A model generated the notes under the pieces. It was given only the letters and a program-made list of their open reading frames with translations. It was not told the origin of the DNA and searched no databases. A program made the position numbers and the translations under genes. Positions 40,950 through 48,969 of a stretch of 64,000 nucleotides of DNA are shown here, piece after piece (position 1 is the stretch's first letter; each line of letters begins with the position of its first letter). The stretch comes from Bacteroides sp. (GTDB lineage Bacteria > Bacteroidota > Bacteroidia > Bacteroidales > Muribaculaceae), in contig JAAVDH010000035.1 of assembly GCA_014801865.1 (NCBI GenBank), forward strand, positions 1-64,000, given 5' to 3'.

Positions 40950-42383
40950 ATGAATATAATAAGAGTGACATGTTTTGCTCTTGGAGCGTTTGTCTTCGCC
41001 GCCACCTCATGTTCGGAGGAGGCGGCGAAGCCGGACGTTTACGATTGGGAGTACGGTCAGATATATTTCAAGTCCTCTCTATCTTCCATTGCATCGTCAA
41101 GAGCTGACGATATGACGCTTGAACACCTTGAATCCTTCCAGGTGACATGCTTTAATACCGGTGATATAAAGAGAGATACCCTCGGCTTCGTATCTCCATA
41201 TTTTGAGGACGCCACATTTATCAGAAGTGTCAGCCCATCGGCAGGACAGGTCTACATTTCGTCTCCTGAAGAGGAGCCGCGCGATTGGCCCGATAATGGC
41301 GGACAACTCAAATTCTTCGCCTTCTCTCCATCCCGCACTGAAATGGCAGCCGACAACAAGGCTGTTGAAAATCAGAGCGGCGTAATATTCTACAATCTTA
41401 TCAACAACACTACCGACCTCACCACTCTGTCTGATATCGAGTACGGTCTGTGTCGGGTACGTGTCAATCCGGATATATCACGACAATTTGACTTCGTGAC
41501 AGCTGAGGCCGCAGGTGAAAGATGGAAAGATTTCATCAACGGTATCGATCTCGCTTTTCGTCATCAGATGGCGCAAGTGGAGCTTCGAGCCTGGGGCGCG
41601 TCGGACAGCTACGATTACGAAATAGCCGGTGTACGCATAGGCAATCCGGTAGTTGACGGTACCTTTGTTTTCTCCGGCGCTCAGACTTCCACAAATCACT
41701 GGCAGACGGAGACACATACGGTTAAAGATAAGGTTGAATACCTTTATGGTAATTCACAAGATATGCTCGATGATATTACCACCGGTGACAAAATCTACCA
41801 CATCAATCATGACGAGCATAACACATATAATGATGCCGGGTCTATAATGGGGCTCGGAGGCTGTGCGATGGTAATCCCCACTGTCAACAGTGCGTGGGAA
41901 GGCCTCGCCGACAGCAATATCTCCTCTATCCCATATACTACAGACAAGATGTACTTCAGTGTACTGATAAGAGTATCTGAGTCTGATTCGGGTGAACAGG
42001 TCTATCCATATACAGGCAATCCCTATGGTATGACTGTCGTACCCTACGCCGTAGATAAGTCAGGCACTATATTAGCCCGTCTTTATCCCGGAGAAAAAGA
42101 AAACGAATACTACAGCGACGCAGCCCTGACCAAGCCTTATATAGCAGGCGAAGAGACTACGGTCAAAGAATTTGGCTGGGCCGCAATACCTGTCGATGCA
42201 GACTGGAAAGCAGGGAAGCGCTATGTCTACACCCTGAATTATACAGAAGGTATCGGATTGCATGATCCTCAGGATCCCCTGCCGGGAAAGCCAATCAGAG
42301 GTAAAGCCACCATATCATGGGGCGTTACCGTAAGTGATTGGGGAGCCGGCTCAAATACCGATGTCTCCGTTCCAAGAAAATAA
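40950..42383 (+). CDS. Fimbrillin family lipoprotein 2
   Basis: The 477-residue protein is clearly paralogous to its neighbours. The lipobox ATSC places the lipidated cysteine at 21. The first strand IYFKSSLSSIASSR ends at Arg51. Shared blocks are FDFVTAEAAG, LAFRHQMAQVELRAWGASDS, YEIAGVRIGNPVVDGTFVF, SIMGLGGCAMVIP, MYFSVLIRVS and FGWAAIPVDADWKAGKRYVY. It ends in SWGVTVSDWGAGSNTDVSVP. It could be an accessory or alternative shaft subunit. It sits 67 bases after pilin 1. Confidence 0.8.
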   Translation: MNIIRVTCFALGAFVFAATSCSEEAAKPDVYDWEYGQIYFKSSLSSIASSRADDMTLEHLESFQVTCFNTGDIKRDTLGFVSPYFEDATFIRSVSPSAGQVYISSPEEEPRDWPDNGGQLKFFAFSPSRTEMAADNKAVENQSGVIFYNLINNTTDLTTLSDIEYGLCRVRVNPDISRQFDFVTAEAAGERWKDFINGIDLAFRHQMAQVELRAWGASDSYDYEIAGVRIGNPVVDGTFVFSGAQTSTNHWQTETHTVKDKVEYLYGNSQDMLDDITTGDKIYHINHDEHNTYNDAGSIMGLGGCAMVIPTVNSAWEGLADSNISSIPYTTDKMYFSVLIRVSESDSGEQVYPYTGNPYGMTVVPYAVDKSGTILARLYPGEKENEYYSDAALTKPYIAGEETTVKEFGWAAIPVDADWKAGKRYVYTLNYTEGIGLHDPQDPLPGKPIRGKATISWGVTVSDWGAGSNTDVSVPRK

Positions 42384-42408
42384 AGAATACAACTGAGCAT
42401 ATATCTAT

Positions 42409-43770
42409 ATGAACACCAAGATAAAATATCCACTCTACCTACTCGGTGCCGGGCTGCTTTTAGCTGCCTGTTCTGAAGAGGATATTGTCCATATCAGCGA
42501 TGGCGGTAATACTCCCATAAAATTCCGCACATCGCTCCCTTCTCTCTCAAGCCGAGCTCAGATTGTCACAAAAGGTAATCTTCCTCACTTTTATGTCACA
42601 GCATTCAATCCTGCCGACCACGACCTTGTGACTCCAGCGGGCGTGATGAAGGAGCATATCTGCAATGTACGCATAACTAATGACGCCGGTCAGGAATTAC
42701 TGACCTCAGAGGATTGTCTGTGGCCCGCTCCCGGCAAAGACGGTGAAAATCTGACCTTCTTCGCATACTATCCCGAAGTGAGCGGCGCCAAGCTGGTTAA
42801 TGCGACAACTCTCGGCGGTAATGAACTCGCTATTGACTACAAACTGACCGATTTCCGCGTGGCTGACGATATAGCCGACCAGCAGGACTTCATCACCGCA
42901 TACGCCACCGGGTCTATTGAAGAGAACCTGTTCACGGGCATTACTTTCAACTTCGAGCATCAACTCAGCCGTATCGAATTGCAAGCCCGGGGTGAGAACA
43001 AAAGTTGCGACATAGAGATAGCCGGCGTACGTATGGGCGGAGTCGGTGTCAACGGCACATTTGACTTCCGTCCCACCGAAGGCGGCGGCAGCTGGGTAGG
43101 CGATGTTGACAAAGGCATAGTCGAATATATTTATCGCAAAGGCGACCAGATAGTTTCGCTCGGCAAAACAGCCGGCTCAGCCCTCACTGCCAAGGATGCC
43201 GTATCTATCATGGGCAGCAAGATAGGCGATGACAACAACTGCGCGATGCTTCTGCCCGCGACGTATACCGCATGGGACTATTCCGGCGATGGTAAGAATG
43301 AAAGAAATCAGATGTACATCAGTGTGCTTCTCAGAGTAATCGATGCTACACCCACAGACGGTTACGGTCAGCAGCGATATCCCTATACGCAAAATACCGG
43401 CGGCGCTGACGCGTCAGATATTTCGAGAGTATACTTAGCTGTCGACAAGGCGACAGGAAGAAACGTCAGCTCACGCCTGTATAAAAATAATAACAACTAC
43501 TTCACTGACGCAGCCTTCACTTCGGCCTACACATTGTCTGACAATGAGGAGGTAAAAGAATTCGGCTGGGCCGCGCTCCCCGTAACGGGCCAATGGGAGC
43601 CGGGCTGTATCTATACCTACACGCTCGATTATACCTCCGGCGTCGGCCTTCATGACCCCGAGAATCCTGACGCCGGCAAGCCCATCATAAGTGACAAGGT
43701 CGGTGTATCAGTCACCGTGAAAGAATGGCAGACGAAAACGCCTTCGGACGTTGTCGTTCCCGGTTCATAA
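42409..43770 (+). CDS. Fimbrillin family lipoprotein 3
   Basis: The 453-residue protein has lipobox LLAAC (Cys21) and first strand IKFRTSLPSLSSR ending at Arg49. It keeps the paralogue blocks QDFITAYATG, ITFNFEHQLSRIELQARGEN, DIEIAGVRMGGVGVNGTFDF, MYISVLLRV and EFGWAALPVTGQWEPG, with a final strand VSVTVKEWQTKTPSDVVVP. It is the shortest of the four close paralogues. It lies 25 bases after pilin 2 and 17 bases before pilin 4. Confidence 0.8.
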   Translation: MNTKIKYPLYLLGAGLLLAACSEEDIVHISDGGNTPIKFRTSLPSLSSRAQIVTKGNLPHFYVTAFNPADHDLVTPAGVMKEHICNVRITNDAGQELLTSEDCLWPAPGKDGENLTFFAYYPEVSGAKLVNATTLGGNELAIDYKLTDFRVADDIADQQDFITAYATGSIEENLFTGITFNFEHQLSRIELQARGENKSCDIEIAGVRMGGVGVNGTFDFRPTEGGGSWVGDVDKGIVEYIYRKGDQIVSLGKTAGSALTAKDAVSIMGSKIGDDNNCAMLLPATYTAWDYSGDGKNERNQMYISVLLRVIDATPTDGYGQQRYPYTQNTGGADASDISRVYLAVDKATGRNVSSRLYKNNNNYFTDAAFTSAYTLSDNEEVKEFGWAALPVTGQWEPGCIYTYTLDYTSGVGLHDPENPDAGKPIISDKVGVSVTVKEWQTKTPSDVVVPGS

Positions 43771-43787
43771 TATATATCCCACTCCTC

Positions 43788-45236
43788 GTGAATAAGAAAA
43801 CACTTATATATCTTGCAATTCTGTCTCTGCACGCTGTAGTGATGTCATCATGCAGCCAGGATGATATGCCCGGCCGTCAGTCAGCAGCAGATGACATCAT
43901 ATCCTTTCAGGTATCGCTGCCCGGCGTCAATAGTCGCTCGGCGGATAAGGATATCCTCGGCGCTCTCGCCTCAGGATTTGACGTCACGGCTTTCTGCACT
44001 GAAGATGAATCATACATCTCTGACGCCGGAACTCTTGACGAATACTTCAGCGAGCAAAGAGTGACACGCTACGGTGACGGCAAATTTCGCTCTGAATCAT
44101 GTCGTTGGCCCGGTAATAAAGATGATAAAGAGGGACGCCTGAAGTTCTATGCATTCTATCCCTCGCGCGTAGATCTCCGACAGAGTGTCGATGAAGATGA
44201 ATCATCCACACGCTTCGTGCTCGCCAATCATTCGTCGGTATCCACGTCGGCAATTACCTACGACTACCGACTTGAGAATTTCAAAATCAATAAAGACATC
44301 TCCCGCCACGTTGATTTCGTAGCAGCCTCAGCCGACGGCACTAAGAGCGATAATATCTATTCAGGCGTTAACCTCGACTTTCAGCATCAGATGACTCGTG
44401 TGGCTCTGCGCGCATGGGGAACCAACGCCTCCTACAACGTAGAAATCGCCGGTGTGAGAATCGGGTGTCCCGTTATAGAGGGCACTTTCAGCTTCTCTGC
44501 CGTGCCTGATGCTTCGGAGGAAGGCGATAACAGTGTCGGCGGTTGGATTCTCGGTGAATCACCCGAGAGAAACTGCGTTGAATATATTTTCCGTGAGTCA
44601 GGCGATGTAGTTATCCCGATCGACGGACACAGTAACAACTCTGAGAATACAGCTTCATCGATAATGGGCAATGGCGGATGGTCCATGGTGATTCCTTACA
44701 ATCATAAGGCATGGAATCATCACGACGACGCACCCAATACTCTGAAGGGCATGTATTTCAGCGTACTGCTGCGCATCACCGATAAATCCGGTATCCGGCT
44801 CTATCCTTATCCCGGATATTCCGCTCTCGATGATTCTGACGAACAGAAGATGACCGTGATATATCTGGCGGTGGAGAAAGCATCAGGTCGCGTCATGAAA
44901 CGTCTTTATAAGAGCGGCAACCGCTATTATACTGACACTGATTTTATCGCCGGCTCTGGATATGTACTTCCCGCGACACAGGAAATCCGAGAGTATGGCT
45001 GGGCGGCTCTTCCTATCGCAACCGATTGGAAAGCAGGATATGAATACACTTACCTGCTTGACTATTCCAAGGGCGTAGGAGTCCATGACCCGGACGATCC
45101 TAATCCCGGAACACCGATTTTGAATGAAGTCACAGTCTCTACAACAACAAAAGATCTGTGGAAAGATCCTGTCGGCGAACATAAAGTCATAGAACTGACC
45201 GTAATTGACAACTCCACTATAATTATCGGTAAGTAA
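43788..45236 (+). CDS. Fimbrillin family lipoprotein 4 (GTG start)
   Basis: I place the start at GTG 43788, 17 bases after the preceding stop. It gives a proper lipoprotein signal ending VVMSSC (Cys22) in a 482-residue protein. Using the ATG at 43725 would add 21 residues encoded inside pilin 3 and spoil the signal peptide. The first strand IISFQVSLPGVNSR ends at Arg50. Shared blocks are VDFVAASADG, LDFQHQMTRVALRAWGTNAS, VEIAGVRIGCPVIEGTFSF, SIMGNGGWSMVIP and EYGWAALPIATDWKAG. It ends differently from pilins 1-3 (VIELTVIDNSTIIIGK), which may mark an end-of-shaft position. Confidence 0.8.
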   Translation: MNKKTLIYLAILSLHAVVMSSCSQDDMPGRQSAADDIISFQVSLPGVNSRSADKDILGALASGFDVTAFCTEDESYISDAGTLDEYFSEQRVTRYGDGKFRSESCRWPGNKDDKEGRLKFYAFYPSRVDLRQSVDEDESSTRFVLANHSSVSTSAITYDYRLENFKINKDISRHVDFVAASADGTKSDNIYSGVNLDFQHQMTRVALRAWGTNASYNVEIAGVRIGCPVIEGTFSFSAVPDASEEGDNSVGGWILGESPERNCVEYIFRESGDVVIPIDGHSNNSENTASSIMGNGGWSMVIPYNHKAWNHHDDAPNTLKGMYFSVLLRITDKSGIRLYPYPGYSALDDSDEQKMTVIYLAVEKASGRVMKRLYKSGNRYYTDTDFIAGSGYVLPATQEIREYGWAALPIATDWKAGYEYTYLLDYSKGVGVHDPDDPNPGTPILNEVTVSTTTKDLWKDPVGEHKVIELTVIDNSTIIIGK

Positions 45237-45248
45237 GAGAGTGTTTGA
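45236..45248 (+). repeat. Dispersed 13-mer AGAGAGTGTTTGA (third copy)
   Basis: It begins at the last base of the pilin 4 stop codon, in the 36-base gap before pilin 5. The same bases occur at 9541-9553 and 36418-36430. Confidence 0.5.
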
Positions 45249-45272
45249 GACTTACTTAAATAATCAATCGCA

Positions 45273-46460
45273 ATGATTAATAACCCCAATATAATAATTG
45301 GCAATCTGAGGTATTTGATATTATGCTGCGCATACGCCCTTACCGGGCTGATGGTATCATGCTCGTCGGAGGATTCTGAGCCACTGTGTGACGGATACGA
45401 TGAGCTGGTATTTGTCACCGGCAAACAGTCGCGCGCGGCAGAGTCAACTACTGCCAATCTCACCTCAAAGCCTTTCGCGCTATATGGCAACGTATGCCTC
45501 GCAAACGACGAAAGCGATATCACCGAGCTTATGAACGGGCGCCAGGCCACATACTCCTCCGGCAAGTGGAATTATGGCACGACGATTTACTGGTTTCCTA
45601 ATCATATCCACACCTTTCTGGCTCTTCATCCGATTGAAGCTGTAAATAATACCCGTACGGTTACAGATGTCAAATACGATAATAGCCGGCTGAGCTTCAA
45701 ATATACCCATCCCGCCAATTACAAAAATGCCTCCGATCTTCTGATAGCCACCCACCGTCGCCGATATGACCAGGTAATGGGTAAGATTGAAGATCCTGTA
45801 TCATTTACTTTCGAACATATCCTTTCGGTGCTTGATATCCGCGTCAAATATAACGAGGAGTTAGCGTATAACAACTGGAACAACCGTATCGTAATCACTG
45901 AAATTGTTCTTGACACAATCAACGTGTCAGGCACATACAGTGTGCATCCCGATAATCTCACTGAGGCCAACGCCCGCGTCGGTACCGATGCCCACAGTGA
46001 AAGCGGCTGGAGCAACCTTACATCCGGAAGCCGTAGCTTCAAGGGAGATGCTTACACCACTCATAACACAGGACACATGAATCAGTACGGTGTGCAACCC
46101 GGTGAATTTAAACCGGTGTTCCAGAATGCGGATGCCATCACAGTCTTACCTAAGGCTCCGGGCAATGTGAAACTCACCATGAAGTTCATGCTATACGTTA
46201 ACGGAACTTATGCGGCTGACCACACTCTCTCCACTGTGCTTGAAAACGTAGAATGGAAAGCCGGACAGAAGATTACTTACAATCTGCAGGTAAGTATCGG
46301 AGAACTCTTGCAAGGCGAATGCACGGTCGAGAAATGGAACGACATCTCCGGGGAGAACGTTACAGAAACTATCACCGATACGTCCAGCGACCATGATGCC
46401 GGAAAAGGCGACCTCAACTTAGGAGAAGGTTGGTCAAATATTAAACATGACTGGCAATAA
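45273..46460 (+). CDS. Fimbrillin-like lipoprotein 5 (divergent)
   Basis: The 395-residue lipoprotein has lipobox LMVSC at Cys30 and LVFVTGKQSR with Arg54 at the pilin processing position. The body differs from pilins 1-4: SDLLIATHRRRYDQVM, VSFTFEHILSVLDIRVKYNE and VILDTINVSGTYSVHPDN-like strands. These still match the general fimbrillin pattern (F-x-H-x-L-S...G-T-Y). It ends near GECTVEKWNDISGENVTE plus a short tail. Position between shaft-type and tip-type genes suggests an adaptor or accessory subunit. Confidence 0.7.
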   Translation: MINNPNIIIGNLRYLILCCAYALTGLMVSCSSEDSEPLCDGYDELVFVTGKQSRAAESTTANLTSKPFALYGNVCLANDESDITELMNGRQATYSSGKWNYGTTIYWFPNHIHTFLALHPIEAVNNTRTVTDVKYDNSRLSFKYTHPANYKNASDLLIATHRRRYDQVMGKIEDPVSFTFEHILSVLDIRVKYNEELAYNNWNNRIVITEIVLDTINVSGTYSVHPDNLTEANARVGTDAHSESGWSNLTSGSRSFKGDAYTTHNTGHMNQYGVQPGEFKPVFQNADAITVLPKAPGNVKLTMKFMLYVNGTYAADHTLSTVLENVEWKAGQKITYNLQVSIGELLQGECTVEKWNDISGENVTETITDTSSDHDAGKGDLNLGEGWSNIKHDWQ

Positions 46461-46496
46461 GTAATTTCGGAAACACGTTTTACTGCAATAATCATT

Positions 46497-48950
46497 ATGT
46501 TTTCAATAAACAACCAATATATCACAGGCATTCGTCATACGTTCATTCCGTTGATACTCGCGTTGCTGACAATCTCATGTAACGACGAGATTGTGTTATC
46601 ACCGGTGGATGGGTGCGAAGGTATCGAACGCACCGTATCGCTCAATCTCCGTTCCGAAGGATTCAGCGGTGACGCCTCCGGCTCCTCGCGTTCATTCGCT
46701 GATGGATTCGTTGAAGAGAACACTATCAAGGACTACTGGCTGATAGAATACGATCAAGACGGCAACCGAATAGGCTTCCCCCGCTATTACGAATATAACG
46801 AGGCAAACAATAACGTGCGTATTATCGTGCCGACAGATGCCTCCCACATTTTCAAAGGGGTGATTCTTGTCAACACCCATAATAAGGATCTCTTCGATCA
46901 GGAAAACGATATGTCAATGTCGGAAGATCGCCTGAAAACCATGTATACCGAAATCCGTCAGGAGGAAGAGATATATACCACTTGGGTTGACGATGATGGC
47001 AAGGAACATCACTATCTTCCCATGAGCTGTGTGTTTGACATACCGGCATCAAAAAACGGAGAAATCCCGGACTTTAATTGTGTACTGCGCCGCAACGTGG
47101 CGAAAGTAATCATGCGCCTTAAAACCAAGAGCGTAAAGATTGACAAAGTGATTTGGCGTAATGTACCCGAAAAAAGTTACACAGCCGAACAACTTTACAC
47201 TGTTCACGGACTGGACGCTACCTCGTTTGAAGAAGCTTATCGCAACGCTATGGAGCCGTCAGTCAAAGTCCTTGACTGGGATCAGGAAGCGATCACCGAC
47301 GCGCAGAACAAGCTTGCCGCCGGACCCGATGACAGCTATCTTGAACTGGTCTATTATCTTCCGCGCAGTTGCTGGGGCAAGGCCGGCGATGCTACTCTGG
47401 CCAAGGATAAGAACCGTGCCGCGCCGGAGAAAGCCACTTATTACGAGATTGATGCGACGAATACAAAGACTGCCGGCTCAGGAGCACTTCGCTATCGCAT
47501 CTATCCCGGAACTGATGTCACCCGCGATTTCAATCTTATTGCCAACTGCTGTTATACGGTGCCGGTTGTTTTAGACGCAAACGCTATTACGAATGACAGC
47601 CGCGTGGAGGATATGAACAGAATCCGTCTTGCTGAATCAAATTCTTACATCATTGACCACCTGAATCCCGTCACATACGAGATTCCGATATCACGTATCA
47701 ACAGATACTGGTCAAACGAGAATGCAGCCAATGTTCTCGCAGATAAAGACGAATGGATCGCAGAAGTAATCTGGCAGGATCAGGCTACACCGATGATTCA
47801 GTTCTCTTCGGCCGACTCTGACACCGGTATGAGTTCCTATACCGGCACAGGATCTACATCATTCTATATCCGACCTGTTAACAAGATAGCCGGCAACGTC
47901 GTTATCGGTGTGAGAAAAAAGCCCGCAGCCGGCACGACCGACCCATCGCCCAAGAATCGTTTATATCTGTGGAGTTGGCATCTATGGCTTACAGACTATA
48001 ACCCTGATGAGTGGAGCCATGCATGGGTGGATGGTCAATATGCCTATCCGGTTACCGGCGGTGAAGTACATCGCTATGAATCAAGTTATTGGCAGACGAC
48101 GTTCCATAATAAGTACATGATGGACCGCAACCTGGGTGCATCGACCTATGATCCGGGGCCAAATAACGAGAATCTGGTGAATACTTTCGGCATGTATTAT
48201 CAGTACGGTCGTCATGCACCGTTGCCATATCCCTTGCTTAAGAACGTCTACGACGTGAACGGTACGGTCATAAGTGATTTTACTTTGAATAGTTCAAATG
48301 TCAATATGGTGCGCCAGCAGTATGCCACTTCGCATGCCGAAGCTGTCACAAAACCGCACACTTACTTCTATTGTCTGAGTAATAAGGTGCCCCCTCTGAA
48401 CTACACTATTCGCCGTTGGATCTCCGATAAATATACCAATCCCTACGAAAGAAATGTGTGGGATAACCCCGACTGGTACTCTGATACGAAGAGCCTTTTC
48501 GACCCGTGTCCTCCGGGATGGGAAGTGCCTGATTATGGCGTTTATGAGGGCTTCGCATCCTATGAGGTGAGTTATAGAAATAACACAAATCTCGTAAAGA
48601 GTTATTTCAAGACAAATTCGGTAGAAAAGAACAACACCGGGTCAAAAAGTATCGCCGGAAACGATGCTTCTGTAAAGGGCTATCACTTATATCTTAACCC
48701 TGAGGATACAAGTAAAGGTGTTGCGTGGTTTCCACTTGAAGGATGTAAAAGCTCTACCGCCGGAAATTTCTACGTAGGTCCCACAGAGTCACATAACAGT
48801 GGTCCGGAAGGAATGTACTGGATGAGTGTACCCATCAATTCTGACTACTGCAACCGCATGGATATGACACGAGCCGGCATACAGCTCACCCCAAGTTTTG
48901 ACCGTGGCAGCCGCAGTGCAGCTTGCGCGGTACGTTGCATACGTCAGTAG
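46497..48950 (+). CDS. Large pilus tip-type lipoprotein A (DUF4906-like plus FISUMP domain)
   Basis: The 817-residue protein has a lipoprotein signal (LALLTISC, Cys28), then SSRSFADGFVEENTIKDYWL with an Arg at the pilin-like processing position. The N-terminal two-thirds match DUF4906-type surface proteins (LIEYDQDGNRIGFPRYYEY, RNVAKVIMRL, VYYLPRSCWG). The last ~270 residues form a domain of the Fibrobacter major paralogous type: HRYESSYWQTTFHNKYMMD, RNLGAS, YYQYGRHAPLPY, LFDPCPPGWEVP, ACAVRCIRQ. Such multi-domain proteins sit at the end of type V pilus operons, where tip adhesins are expected. The ligand is unknown. It is closely related to the next gene. Confidence 0.72.
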   Translation: MFSINNQYITGIRHTFIPLILALLTISCNDEIVLSPVDGCEGIERTVSLNLRSEGFSGDASGSSRSFADGFVEENTIKDYWLIEYDQDGNRIGFPRYYEYNEANNNVRIIVPTDASHIFKGVILVNTHNKDLFDQENDMSMSEDRLKTMYTEIRQEEEIYTTWVDDDGKEHHYLPMSCVFDIPASKNGEIPDFNCVLRRNVAKVIMRLKTKSVKIDKVIWRNVPEKSYTAEQLYTVHGLDATSFEEAYRNAMEPSVKVLDWDQEAITDAQNKLAAGPDDSYLELVYYLPRSCWGKAGDATLAKDKNRAAPEKATYYEIDATNTKTAGSGALRYRIYPGTDVTRDFNLIANCCYTVPVVLDANAITNDSRVEDMNRIRLAESNSYIIDHLNPVTYEIPISRINRYWSNENAANVLADKDEWIAEVIWQDQATPMIQFSSADSDTGMSSYTGTGSTSFYIRPVNKIAGNVVIGVRKKPAAGTTDPSPKNRLYLWSWHLWLTDYNPDEWSHAWVDGQYAYPVTGGEVHRYESSYWQTTFHNKYMMDRNLGASTYDPGPNNENLVNTFGMYYQYGRHAPLPYPLLKNVYDVNGTVISDFTLNSSNVNMVRQQYATSHAEAVTKPHTYFYCLSNKVPPLNYTIRRWISDKYTNPYERNVWDNPDWYSDTKSLFDPCPPGWEVPDYGVYEGFASYEVSYRNNTNLVKSYFKTNSVEKNNTGSKSIAGNDASVKGYHLYLNPEDTSKGVAWFPLEGCKSSTAGNFYVGPTESHNSGPEGMYWMSVPINSDYCNRMDMTRAGIQLTPSFDRGSRSAACAVRCIRQ

Positions 48951-48969
48951 TTATTCAAATAGACTGATC

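Noticed and set aside
43725-43787. ATG start for pilin 4 inside pilin 3
   Set aside because: It would overlap the previous gene by 46 bases and bury the lipoprotein signal; the GTG at 43788 gives a normal signal.
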